Of a stretch of DNA of 64,000 bases, positions 22,582 to 34,039 are shown in pieces. The DNA is taken from positions 46,765,437 to 46,829,436 of the forward strand of contig NC_080575.1 of the NCBI RefSeq assembly GCF_029962835.1, in the 5' to 3' direction. The notes below the pieces were generated by a model, which made no database searches, was not told the DNA's origin, and was given only the letters and a program-made list of their open reading frames with translations. The position numbers were made by a program, and so were the translations under genes. Each line of letters begins with the position of its first letter. The first letter of the stretch is position 1. This DNA comes from Magnolia sinica (Eukaryota; Streptophyta; Magnoliopsida; Magnoliales; Magnoliaceae).

Positions 22582-24904
22582 CATCCCGCAGGAATGGCAG
22601 TGACTTTGGGAGAGGAGAGGAAGAGGGAGAGGGCGAGCGAGAGCAGTAATAGGAGAGGGAGAATGAAAATGAGAGCAAGCAGGACAGGGAATGAGAGAGG
22701 GAGAGTGAAAATGAAGGCGGGCATGAGAGGGAAGAGGAGACGGAGAGGCTAAATGAGGGCGGGCGGGAGGGATTTTTGGGGCCGTCAATGTATGGACGGT
22801 CCTATCATGGGCTTGTGGGACCCACTGTGGTGTATATAGTTTATCTAAACCGTCCATTCATTTTAAATTTCAATAATTATTCATCATCCAAAAAATGAGG
22901 AAGATCAAAGGCCCAAGTGGACCACACCAAATAAAAGGACAGGGACTTGATATCCACTCTTTACTACAATGTGGTCCACTTGAGCCTTGGATATGCCTCA
23001 TTTTTTTACATCATGCACTAAATTTAGCCTTAAAATGGAGGACATTTTAGATAAAACATTTACATTTCTCATGGAGGGTCTTACGATGGACCCCGCTATG
23101 ATGTACCTATTGTATCCACAACGTCCATCCATCTGGAGATATCATTTCAATCCATGAACCAAAGAATGAGGTAGATTCAGAGCTTTAGTGGACCCCGCCA
23201 CGGAAAACAGCGGGAAGATTGATGATGCCCACCGTAGAAACCTTCCTAAGGCCCACCATGATGTTTTGTGGTCCACACGCTGGGATGCTAGGTAGTGCCC
23301 ATTGTAATTTATGTGAGAAATCCACACCGTTCATCCGTTTTAAGATATCATTTTAGGACATGAGACAAAAAATAAGGCAGATCTAAAACTTAAGTGGGGT
23401 ATATGAAAGGTGAGAAATCCACACCATCCATTTTTTTAATTTTATAATGGTTTATAACTGTTCGGCTTAAAACTGTTCCTAAATCAAAAATGTAACCATT
23501 TCAAATTTACAAATTTGGTGTAGTGGCCCCGATCACCAACCACCAGGCTCATGGCGAGGAGTAGCCGATCCATTTCTGGCTCCAGCTGGGAGAGGACAGA
23601 ATCTTTGAGTAGCTAATCTGTTCCCATCTCCACCATCCATTATATGAGCCACCTCATTTAGGCCCATATCGACAAATTTGGATGTGATGTATATGTGAAC
23701 CATATCAAAGGGAACTATAATGGACATTGGGGAGGGTGATGGCCAAATATTCTAATTGATGGTTGGGATCAACCTAACTAAATTAGGTTCATTAATGGGC
23801 CCATCCAGAAACCCCATGTGCGTAGAGATGCGTTACTAGATTTACATATATTTACCTTAGTAGTTCGGTAATAGATCCAGAAAAAACCCTAGATTTTACA
23901 TATATTTACCCCAATAGTCCAGTATTCCGGAATGACAGCGAGATAATATCCCCACAAAGCCCATGTGTGTGGAGCTGCGTTACTAGGTTGCTGCGACTTG
24001 GCATGGTTGGTAGTCCAATCAAGAGGAAGAGAGATCGAGAGGGGGGAGAGAGACTTTCGGTAGGGCCTTTTACAACCCACGAGAATGAAATTAGGCGCAC
24101 AAATTTCTTTAACACAAACTTCCTGCGATGGGAAGCTAGGTGGGGCCCACCTTGTTGTTTGTGAGAGATCCACCCCTTCCATCTGTTTTTTTGGATCATA
24201 TTTGGACATGGGCTCAAAACTGAAGCAAATCCAAAACTCAAGCGAGCCATAGCAGAGGATTGCATATGCACCGTTGAAACATGAGTACAACCATAGGAAT
24301 TTTAAATCATACTAATTTTTATGTTTTCGGTTCATCCTGGTAGGAATAACCTTATGAATGGTATGGATGGTATATAAACATCATGGTGGACCTAGGGAAG
24401 TTTCATCGGTAAGAATTTACCGACACATTTTCCTAGTTGTGGGCAGGATTCAACCCGACTCGATCGAATCGGTCGGATCCGATCTGACCCGAACCGAAAG
24501 TCAGGATTGGGTTGGATCGAGTAGACCCACTCAGATTCAGCTGCAAAACGAGTCAACTCCGGGTCAGTAGCCACTTCGATTCAATCCAATCCTCGCTATC
24601 TTCAACGTCTGGTTCGGGAACGTCAAATACGTTATTGGGCATTATTTTCTGCATCACGTGCCAAGAGCCACCTAACTTGATGTCAGCGAAGTAAAATACT
24701 TATTCGGCCACCCTAAAAAATATACAGATTACATGTTCGACCAACGTAAGAGAGATTTGAGATGAGAGAGATGGAGAGGGAGACAATCGGGCGTCGAGCA
24801 GGCAGTAACGAGTTAGGGTTTAGGGTGACCGGAATAGGGGCGTCGAGCAGGCAGTAGCGCTCGTTCGAGCGGAAGAGGTGGGTAGGGTAAGAAGAGGGAA
24901 GGGT
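22582..24904. other. CACTA interior, dispersed repeat-like DNA, no gene seen
   Basis: Has GA/AG-rich sequence (22605-22745), then several stretches with GTGGGACCCAC / GGCCCACC and CCGTCCATCC phrases that recur across the window and look like decayed non-coding repeats. From about 24445 to 24570 a run of CCGAACCGA/GATCGGATCC-like low-complexity repeats is present. Confidence 0.4.
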
Positions 24905-25545
24905 AAAAAATGTTTTCGACTTAAAACATAACATTATTATCGACAAAATTTTTTGTTGGTGATAATTTTCACAATTCGTTGGTAAAAAAGATTCAAAAAT
25001 ATTTGGGCCCACCCGTGCTCTATCAGCCTCATCCACTCTGTACATAGGTTTTTAAATATACTTATTAGCTACACTAAAAACAAAAATTACAACTCAACAT
25101 CCATGATTAACCACACAAAGTGAAATAATATATCCATCGTTCATTTTGTTTGACAATGTATCTATTTTGTCCGTAAAAAGCTCATTTACCAACGATTTTT
25201 TTCATCGGTAAAAAGTCTATTTACTGACGATATTGTATAATGTCGGTAAAAATAGCCTCTCTGTCGTTAGAAAGGACACCAAGGGATCTTTTGCCGACGA
25301 ACTATTTGGTTCATTGGGAAAAATTACATTTACTGACGAAATAATTGTCGAAAAAATAGTTTTCAACGACAATACATAATGTCATTGGAAAAAGTTTCCA
25401 GGCCGTTGTTGTAAATGGTGGCGGGAACATATTTGGTCGTGGCGAGAATCTTTTGTCGATGAAATATAATTTCGTCAGGGAAATTTATGTTTACCGACGA
25501 AATTGATTTTGTCGGAAATAAGTTCGTCGATAAAAGGCCAATTTC
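24905..25545. repeat. CACTA right subterminal repeat array
   Basis: Repeated TTTACCGACGAA, TTCGTCGGTAAA and variants (for example around 25195-25215, 25225-25250, 25330-25350 and 25490-25520) mirror the left array. These support the two termini belonging to one element. Confidence 0.8.
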
Positions 25546-25553
25546 TTGTAGTG
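25523..25553 (-). repeat. CACTA right terminal inverted repeat
   Basis: Ends CCAATTTCTTGTAGTG and is followed by the TAA target duplication. Complementary to the left end. Confidence 0.9.
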
Positions 25554-25556
25554 TAA

Positions 25557-26965
25557 GTCATAGAATTCGATCTTAAACGGGTCTATCTCAACGCGGGAGT
25601 CTTAAATGGTCTATCTCAACACGGGAGTCACTTGCATTTAATCAAACATTGAGTTGAGTATGACTCTAATATACCCGCACTTTTATAATCGCACATGTAA
25701 ACCACATACATGCCCTCACTAACATGTATGACTTCTTGTTTAATCAAATTGTGTAAACATACACAATCATACTAATTAAAATGGAAACTTTCCACAGACG
25801 ATCGATGCTTTCATAGCGACTACAAAGGTTCGAAAAGAACATTTCTCCCAAATTAGAAAGAAATCAAGGATTGTGATAAGGGATCTGTGTTTAACTGGTA
25901 TACAAATTGATCTTATAACTTTGAAGAATCTCTGCATCGGCAAGAAAACCCAAATTGGGAAAGAGACTTTGATACGAATTACCATCGACCCAATCTATTT
26001 AAGGAGCACGCGATGAAGAGCTTGAGGCACCAACTAAGCCATCATAAATAACGTCTCACAATGTATTGTTGTCTTATCTTAGTTTTAGCTTTAGATCTCT
26101 CTACTTCTGTAAAACCCCGTTGTAAAACGTTTGGAGCTTAAGAGTATGCTCAAGAGTGTTACAAATATCCACCAGCCATCATCGTCGAATCCTCATCAAT
26201 CAACTCTATACGACGAAGATCACTTTGGTCACATACTACTGGCCATCTACCTCAATTATTTGTCCACATAGAATCATATATATTTATCTTTTATTTATTT
26301 TCTTTGCTTATTTATAATTCGTTGTTAATGGTACCAATTTTCATCATAAATCAATAAAATTAACTATCAATTTTTATTTTTAATTTTTTTTAATCCATCA
26401 GTGTATCACTGAGAAAGCTGAGGACGACCATGATTCAAGTGAAAAGAAAAGTCTTTAACTTCAGTAAAAAAAAAAGAAAATCTATTTCAAGAAGGACTAA
26501 TCCCCTTATAAATCACCTGATGACTGCGCATGGATAGTTGGACACATAGACCAATCTTTATATGTCTGAAACTATAATTGATTTAGTGCCCACCGTTGCA
26601 AGATTTCAATTAAACTCGAGTCAAGTATTACTCTTGCACGCCAAACACTCTTCTAATCATACATGTTTGACCGAAAAGATTTGGTTGGTTAACACGCAGA
26701 CCTTCGGCTTCCCGTTCATTAGATTTCTGGATCATCTCTCTTCCACGGTGAGGACTATCAGATCAATGGCTGGGATCACCCAACCACAGGCCCTGCACAC
26801 AGGGCAGTTCGCCAGTGAGCACGACTCTATAATTGCTCCCGTACGACCAGTTTTTTTTTTTTTTTTTCCTAGTTGCGGGCGAGCAGTGCGCACCCCGCGC
26901 ACTCTAGAACCGTTAACAAGAAAACGGATTCAAAATTCCTCAACTTTTGGCGCCATCATCATCTG
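25557..26965. other. Upstream region of the HemW-like gene
   Basis: A 28-base imperfect duplication (GGTCTATCTCAAC.CGGGAGTC) lies at about 25579-25634. The rest has no coding similarity. A weak TATA-like TATAATT lies at 26828-26834, about 135 bases before the chosen start codon, and a T-run at 26850-26868. A promoter here is inferred from position only. Confidence 0.4.
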
Positions 26966-29564
26966 ATGATGCTGAAGACAACATTCTCCCCAATCCTCTC
27001 CGCCTTCCCCACCAAGGCCAAAATCCCAAGATTCTCAAAACCTTCTATGTCCATTTCCAACACTTCCACCCAACACTCACCACCTGCTTGCCAAAATGCC
27101 TCAACCACAATTCCCCTACCACCAACCTCAGCCTACATCCACCTCCCCTTCTGCCGCAAACGCTGCCACTACTGTGACTTCCCCATTGTCGCCCTCGGCT
27201 CATCTTCTTCCCCTCCCCAACAAACTCAAGACCCCACCATTGCCGACCCCCGAATCTTGAATTACATCCAGCTCCTCCGGCGAGAAATCGATGCCAAGAA
27301 GCCCAGATCCCCCTCTGACCCAGTTCTCGAAACCGTGTTCTTTGGAGGCGGGACCCCATCTTTGGTGCCCCCGACACTTGTCTCTTCAGTCCTTGAGACG
27401 CTGCGGTCGAAATTCGGGGTTTGCCCGACTGCTGAAATCTCAATGGAAATGGACCCGGGGACGTTCGACGCGAAGAAGATGAGGGAGTTGAAGGAGTTGG
27501 GGGTGAACCGGGTGTCGCTAGGGGTGCAGGCCTTCCAAGAAGAGTTGCTGAGGGGGTGTGGGAGAGCTCATGGTGTGAGTGAAGTGTATGAGGCTATAGA
27601 GATTGTTGGGTCTTGTGGGGTCGAGAATTGGAGTGTGGATCTCATCTCTTCTCTGCCTCACCAAACACCAGAGATGTGGGAGGAGAGCTTGGGGCTGGCC
27701 ATAAAAGTGGGGCCCAACCACGTGTCGGTCTATGATTTGCAGGTGGAGCAAGGAACCAAGTTTGGACAGTGGTAAGTCAAATATAGGGGACTTTAGAAAT
27801 TTGAATTTGAATAGAGGGGTCCACAGGATGGCCCCTGGCTCCATATATATAAATTAGAAAGGGATAATTGTAAACACCTCCCCACTGTTTTGGATTATTA
27901 TGTTTTCATTTCCTACGTTTCAGAGATTCGTTGCAGATTCCCCATACAAGGAACTAACACCATTATCTTTATCTTTGAGCAGTTGAACATTTTACCCATA
28001 TCTCATACGCAGCTAGTTGTAGACGTGTGGGCCCACCATAGTGTGTGCATGTCATCTAACCCACTCAGCATGGTCACTCCATCAAAATGGATGCCCCGAG
28101 AATGAAGTTGATCCAACCATCAGGTGGCCTTTCATGAATTTGGAGGTTTTAGAGTGGTTGTCCATTGTTTTCTATGGTGTGGCCTGCCTGTTGATTGGGT
28201 TCCCCTTTTTCTTTCAGTATCCAATTTTTATGGTGGAGCGAGGCTGCTGGATAGGTTGGATGCCATTTATACATAATGGCAGGCCCCACATTCATGAAAA
28301 ACAAACTCCTCAAAAACAAAAGGGAGGTGCTTAGAATTATCCCATGTAGAAATGATGGGACCCACTCATTCCCAGAACCATAAAATGTATGGAGTGGATC
28401 CTGTCTTTTCATGGGAGTGTTTCATCAGCTAGCCCAGCACTGCCTGAGGAGTAATCTTGTGGACTACCATATTCATATGCACAATCAATCACCTCTTGAA
28501 TGGGCCATAACCCAAAATTTGCATCTAGAGTCTTAAAACTTCTGACCTATCCACTTTGTTACACACAGGTGGCCATAACTGTTTTCAATTGCCCAAAAGC
28601 AGTCTCTTGTTTGACGACCAGGAATATGATATTGGTTCAATTTTTGGGGCACATGGCCCATCTGAAAAGTGGGCCATATTGACAGCATGTACACAACGGG
28701 GTAGTAGATATGTTTTAGGCATTGAATTTCAACTTATTGTTTATAGAGATTAATGCTACTCTCAATAGATGCTTCTTTTGATCACAAGTTCCTTCTGCTC
28801 ATATTAATCTTAGGACTGAAATGGGGCTTGAGTAATTTTGAGAATGAATTCTTGCATGGACTCTTTACTCTTGAAAGTTTTCTTGAGAACAAGATTCATA
28901 CATTTGAATTTGGGGTGTATGCAGGTACACGCCAGGAGAGTTCCCTCTACCCTCTGAAAACCAATCTGCAAAGTTCTACAAAATGGCTTCAGAGATGCTC
29001 ACCAATGCTGGATACAATCATTATGAGATCAGCAGCTACTGCAAGAACAGGTTTGAGTGCAAGCACAATCTCGCTTACTGGCAGAACAAATCTTTCTATG
29101 GATTCGGTCTAGGGTCTGCTAGTTACATCGATGGTGTGAGGTTTTCACGGCCAAGGAAGATGAAAGAGTATGCAGATTACGTGCAAAAGTTGGAGGATAG
29201 ATTGGCGGATGGTCACAATGATAATAATAACAATAGTCATGTTGATGTCAAGGACATGGCCATGGATATTGTGATGCTTTCTCTTAGAACGGCAAGAGGT
29301 CTAGATGTCAAGGAATTTGGGAGAGCCTTTGGCAAGTCTCTTGTGCTCTCTATTTTCAAGGCATTTGAACCATACATGGAGAGTGGCCATGTGGTTGCCT
29401 TGGATGAGAAAAGAAGAGCGTTGGATGCAAGTGAGCTCAGCTCACCTCAATCCGATGCTTGCAAGATCGAGCAGCTGGTAGCGTTTATTCGGCTTAGCGA
29501 TCCGGATGGTTTCCTCCTATCAAATGAACTGATATCCATCGCTTTTGGCATTATATCTCCATAG
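26966..29564 (+). CDS. HemW-like radical SAM protein (two exons)
   Basis: Exon 1 is 26966-27771 and exon 2 is 28925-29564. The junctions are GTAAGT and TGTATGCAG, splitting a Trp codon; the joined frame is 481 codons. After a Ser/Thr/Pro-rich N terminus, probably an organelle transit peptide, AYIHLPFCRKRCHYC gives the CX3CX2C iron-sulfur cluster site (C63, C67, C70). FFGGGTPS (126-132) is the SAM-binding glycine motif, VDLISSLPHQT a family motif, and HNLAYW (316-321) is conserved in the C-terminal domain. The fourth Cys of true coproporphyrinogen oxidases (CX3CX2CXC) is replaced by Phe, pointing to HemW, a haem-handling protein, not HemN. The start could also be 26969 or 26873. The 1153-base intron holds dispersed repeat-like DNA. 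No lesions seen. Confidence 0.9.
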
Positions 29565-30551
29565 CTATGCAATATTGCTCGAAACATTCATTAGTGGTTG
29601 CTCCTCATGAAGGCCAAATTGGAACAAAGGTGTGGAGATCAAGTTGGGCTCGTTTTCTTACACAAAAAGTGTTGGCACCCAAATTATCCACTGGAATATA
29701 AAGCCTCCAAATATACAGATTACTTAGGGATGAAGAACATGATTGTTCTTACAGTTGCTATGTTGTAATTTAAGGAGTTTGGGTATGTTAGTTGAGAATG
29801 ACAGGAAGAGAGAGTGAGAAATGCTTGAAAGTTGGAGACATTGGTTCAAGTGGCAATATGGTTTGATATATGGCTCGAATGGTCCGTGAAGGTGGTATGT
29901 TGGGAAGTTGTTGCTTCTTTGTGTGCGTATGTGGGTGCATGTGGGCGCACATTCCTTTTTCTTATTAACTTTGCTATCATACATTATTTATGTTTTTCTT
30001 ATGAGGGTCTCATTTCCAGTTGAATATGTGCCTTGGGCTTTCAGAATCATGTGATCGAAAGATTAAGGTGAAGTATTTCAGGTTCTCTTGGACCAACACC
30101 TGAGCATAAGCATATCATATGCATGTGTCTGCTTGCCGAAATCACGAGGCCAATTCCCCTGTTTGTAATGAATAGGAAATTTCCTGTTGTGCACTGAGTT
30201 TGTACATGTGTGTTTCATACTACCCTCTATGGATAGGCCATGCATTAAAAATGTCCCAAATTGGAACATCCTAGCCATCAGCCACGAATCTCTTGTTTTT
30301 GGCCGTTGTGGATTGCTGGCCCATTTGTTCTTAATCATGCATTTGTATGCCAACATTGGAGGGTTGGACTTGACCAATTTAGTAGATGTGTAACTGCAAG
30401 GTGGGTGGTCCAAGTAGGCCCCACCCGCTAGAATATAAAGAGATAGGCTCTGCCAGTTTCAAACTATTCGTCTTCTCAAGCAGTGCCTTTAGTCTGGCAG
30501 TTTCCAAAATTGTTCATTTCCTGCAATTGATAGCATTCTTGGCTACATCTC
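29565..30551. other. Downstream flank of the HemW-like gene, no gene seen
   Basis: The first 300-400 bases are presumably 3' UTR, though no clear AATAAA is seen. The rest is non-coding with GGCCCAC-type phrases. Confidence 0.4.
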
Positions 30552-30559
30552 TATAAAAA
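30552..30559 (+). promoter_or_regulatory. TATA-box-like site
   Basis: TATAAAAA lies about 300 bases before the start codon of the TIMELESS-like pseudogene, followed by GA-rich sequence. It may be that gene's promoter or part of an unrecognised solo LTR. Confidence 0.3.
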
Positions 30560-30854
30560 GGAGTTTAGGACTCATGATCAAGACACATCATAATCTCGAG
30601 CACAAATTTGTAGAGTGAGAGAGATTGTGAGAGAGGAGATAGGTTCAATCACTACAACACGATTTATGGTGTAGATTTTATTTGAAGAATAGTGTTCCAG
30701 TAGACCTCTTCTTACGCACCAATGAAAGCTGCGCAACTCTCTTTTGGTAAATTTACATTAATATCCCTCTCATTTCCATGTGCCCGCTCTTCCGATTTGA
30801 ATCCTTATCTCCACTTATCAGAAACACTAGCTCCTACAATCCGATTGAAAGGAA

Positions 30855-31380
30855 ATGAATTTACCAGGATTGTCTGCGATATGTGCCTGGCCTTGGATTC
30901 GCTGAAGAGGACGATAACGGCATCCAGATCGGATAGACGAAGAGTGAACTCTGCTTAGGTAGGGTTTGAATCTCAATGCATCTGCTTGTTTCGCCGGGGT
31001 TCTTCCTTGTTTTTCATTTCTCATATCCGTTCATGGTTGTGATTTTTTTTTTTTTTTTTTTTAAAGATAATTTGAAGGATCTGCAGAGATTTCTGCGATG
31101 TGATGACCAGCAGACTCGAGATGTTTTCAAGCAGGTCTGCAAATGGAACACGGTCTCACAAGATCTGATTCCGATCATCGAACAATACCAGAATGATCGC
31201 AATTTGGTAATTAAGGCAGGTAAGAGAACCGTGCACATTCTGATGTCCTTTTCATTTTAAACACCGATTTTTCTTTTTAATTTCATGCAGTGAAGGTTTT
31301 GGTATTCCTTATCATGCCCATCGATCCTGCATCCAGTGACATTTCCCAACAGATCGTGTATTTTGGACCTTAAAGCAAAT
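30855..31380 (+). pseudogene. TIMELESS (replication fork protection) N-terminal pseudogene
   Basis: Three exon remnants with intact introns are visible: 30855-30958, 31067-31219 and 31291-31380, with GT-AG borders. Together they read MNLPGLSAIC, GLGFAEEDDNGIQIG, DNLKDLQRFLR, TRDVFKQVCKWNTVSQDLIP and KVLVFLIMPIDPASSD, matching the N terminus of plant TIMELESS, a partner of TIPIN at replication forks. Lesions: one extra base at 30886-30888, a TAG at 30934-30936 where a Tyr is expected, a one-base loss near 31361-31365 with a stop at 31371, and loss of everything downstream. Retained introns show it arose by DNA duplication, not retrocopying. Full TIMELESS is over 1000 residues, so only about a tenth remains. 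Confidence 0.85.
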
Positions 31381-31884
31381 GGAGCAGATTATTCCTTTTC
31401 TTCTCTTTCTTCATCTTTTTTTTTTTTTTCAAATCATCTAACTAGGCTGGATTTTTAAAAGCGCGGAACCAATCTGAAACCGAATCGTTTTTCACGGTTT
31501 GGTTCCGGTTCGGTTCTAGGGTGCTAACAGTCCGGTTCCGGTTCCAAAATTTGTAGAACCGTAGGGAACGGTTCGGTTCCGGTTTCACCCCAGAATCGGA
31601 CTGAACCGACCCGTGTGCACCCCTAGCATTTGGTATATAGTATAAGTACCTCCTATATAATTTAACTAGTGGGAGATGAGTGGAAGTTGTAAGGCTCCTC
31701 ATCATCGGCATGCAAAATCAAGGATGGGGAAACCTCAATCTTGAGTGTGTTTGAGGAGATGATTGTAGGCTTTTGTCATGTCTTTCGATCCAACAATACA
31801 TAATAGATTAAAGTAACACCATCTTACAATATTGCGAGCCATGAATGTGATATGGTTAGATCATGAATTTAATAAATAATCTCT
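31381..31884. other. Spacer with CGGTTC-rich low-complexity stretch
   Basis: A T-run near 31416-31430 is followed (31455-31615) by repeated GGTTCCGGTTCGGTTC-like words on one strand. No gene seen up to the copia remnant. Confidence 0.45.
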
Positions 31885-31899
31885 TTGAATATAGTGAAA

Positions 31900-32870
31900 A
31901 TGGCATCTAAAAACATAGTAGCCGACCTAAACAAGGTCGAAAAGCTAGATGGAAATAATTATAATATTGGGCACCATAAAATGCAATATCTTTTGGATGA
32001 GAAAGGGGTTTTGAAAACCGTAAATGCTAGCAGAGGGCAATACTACACAACATCGGTGCCATCATGAAGAATTCCAAAACTGGCTTAAGTTGTATCGATG
32101 CACACGCTTTATTATGCTAAGCAACATACATAATGATTTAATTGGTGAGTTTGAAGAATATTCCACTGCTTGAGAAATGTGGAATGCCTTAACTCTTACA
32201 TATGTTGGTGGTCGCAACATACATAATGATTTAATTGGTGAGTTTGAAGAATGTTCCACTGCTTGAGAAATGTGGAATGCCTTAACTCTTACATATGTTG
32301 GTACCACTGCTAATAAATTAAGAGCTTTGACTCTCAAGTTTGACACATACAAGATAGCTCTCAATGTCTCAATGGTGTAACGTCTTAGAACAATGTCGAC
32401 AATGATACATGACTTGAAAGCGGCGAGAAATGCGCTTACAGATGAGCAACAGATTCTGGCAGTATTGTGCTCTCTTCTTGACTCTTAGAAACAGATGAAG
32501 CTCACAATGATGCACAATAAGCGTATAAAAACTTTGCCTAATTGTAACATTATCTACAGTTGGAAGCTGAACGCTAGTATGCGCATAGGCACAACGCTGC
32601 ATTCTTGGTAGAGCCTAGCATGTACAATGGGAAAGGTCCACAGCATAAGCGCAAAGGCAAAAATTCCCAAAAGAATTATCAGGATCAGGATGGAGAACCA
32701 TACACTAGACAGAAGCAAAAATGGTGGGAAGGGTAAATGAGAAAAAATAGGCAGAAAGAAAGACAAGTTAAAAGTAAAATGCTACAACTGCGGAAATCTC
32801 CGTCAAATTGCTTGAGAATGCTCTGAGACAAAGAAGGTACGAACTAACATTGGCAAAATGATTAAATAGA
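31900..32870 (+). pseudogene. Copia gag remnant with internal duplication
   Basis: Begins MASKNIVADLNKVEKLDG and continues with NNYNIGHHKMQYLLDEKGVL, typical of a copia gag N terminus. Shifted frames give EMWNALTLTYVG (twice), MIHDLKAARNAL and a zinc knuckle CYNCGNLRQIA-EC with a stop in place of a residue near 32790-32820. A 93-base segment is duplicated in frame. Stops and frameshifts throughout make it inactive. Confidence 0.75.
32121..32306 (+). repeat. 93-bp tandem duplication inside copia gag
   Basis: 32121-32213 and 32214-32306 are near-identical; 93 bases equal 31 codons, so the gag frame is kept. Both copies carry the same TGA in place of a sense codon (CTGCTTGAGAAATG), so that lesion predates the duplication. 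Confidence 0.9.
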
Positions 32871-33179
32871 GTTGTGAGATGTCAATTTTGTTGAGGACGA
32901 TTTTCCTATTTGGAAGAAGTCATAGGACACTCATGAGTTCTTTGATATGATAGACCTAGTCTCGAACTTAGACCCAATCACCTAGCCATTGCTTCACAAG
33001 GGTGGGAATATTGATCACCTACCTGTCAGTCCAGTTGATCCATAGATCTTTGAAGACAGTGGGAGAGATCTTTTGCCTAGTAGGAGTGTACCACCTAGTG
33101 GGAGTGTACCACATGAGGCCGAGACTGACTCAGATCATGGGCCTGAATTGAGAAGAAGCCCACGTGGATCGAAGCCCCA

Positions 33180-34035
33180 TCGACGTTTTGAGATTAGAGG
33201 GGAATCATTCATGGTTGTTTCCCTAGATGATGATGAGCCTGGCTCATAGAAGGTGGTGTTGTCATTTCCTGCAACAAAAGAGTGGATATAAGCTATGGAG
33301 GATGAGATTTGCTCCATGGAGAAAAACCAAGTATGGGAACTTGTTGATCTTCTGCCTGGACGCAAGAATATTGGGGCCAAATGGGTCATAAAAGTCAAGC
33401 GAAAGCCAAATGAAGTGATAGATAAGTTCAAGGCCCAACTAGTAGCTAAGGGCTAATGCAAATTGAGGGAATAAATTATTAGGAGAAGTTTTCCTCGAAG
33501 GTGAAACTTGCCTTATTCTGGCTATTGCCGCACATTTGGATTTAAAACTCTATCAAATGGATGTTAAGACGACATTTCTCAATGGAGACCTAGATGAGGT
33601 GATTTATATGGATTAGCCTACGGGTTTCAAGGTTAAGGAAAAAGAGCGCAAAGTTTGTCGCCTTAAAAAGTTAATCTATGGGCTGAAGCAATCATCTAGG
33701 CAATGCTATTTAAGATTCCATCAAGCCATCGCCTCATATGGGTTTATGATGATTGAGGAAGACCACTATGTTAGATGGTTCGAGCAGAGTTTTCTAATCC
33801 CATCTTTCTATGTTGACAACATTCTATTAGCCGAAAATGGTAATCAGATGTTAGTTGCCATTCGGAAGTGGCTGTCCTCCAATTTTGAAATGAAGGGCAT
33901 GGATGAAGCATCCTTCGTGCCTGGAATCAAGATCCTTAGGATTGTTCTAGAAGAATTCTTAGCCTCTCTCAAAAGACTTGTATCAAGAAGGTACTCGAGA
34001 GCTTCTACATATACGACTGCAAACCCATTAGCACT
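33180..34035 (+). pseudogene. Copia reverse transcriptase remnant
   Basis: MEDEICSMEKNQVWELVD and NIGAKWVIKVKRKPNEVID mark the start of RT (33298-33430). MDVKTTFLNGDLDEV and LIYGLKQ follow in other frames. The catalytic box is seen as FYVDNI (33808-33825), so the second Asp is lost. Sequence ends near MKGMDEASFVPGIKILR. Protease and integrase are missing between the gag remnant and this piece, so the copy has a large internal deletion. Confidence 0.8.
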
Positions 34036-34039
34036 CTGA

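Larger units (their letters stand above)
9957..25553 (-). mobile_element. CACTA (En/Spm-type) DNA transposon, about 15.6 kb, with nested insertions
   Basis: The left end reads CACTACAGGAAATTG and the right end, on the other strand, CACTACAAGAAATTGG. Both then run into CTTTTAYCGACGA, so the inverted termini match over about 30 bases with few differences. The three bases outside each end are TAA (9954-9956 and 25554-25556), the 3-bp target duplication typical of CACTA elements. Both ends carry arrays of ACCGACGAA / TTCGTCGGT motifs, the kind of subterminal repeats used by En/Spm transposases. The only transposase-related coding is a PF03004-like remnant on the minus strand; no PF02992 transposase is seen, so it is probably non-autonomous. 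It carries a host gene exon and a Ty1/copia insertion. Confidence 0.88.

Noticed and set aside
22519..22857. Pro/Leu/Ser-rich open frame
   Set aside because: Produced by a GA/CT-rich low-complexity tract.
30552..30854. Solo LTR upstream of the TIMELESS pseudogene
   Set aside because: TATA and GA-rich sequence look LTR-like, but no TG/CA ends or target duplication could be fixed.
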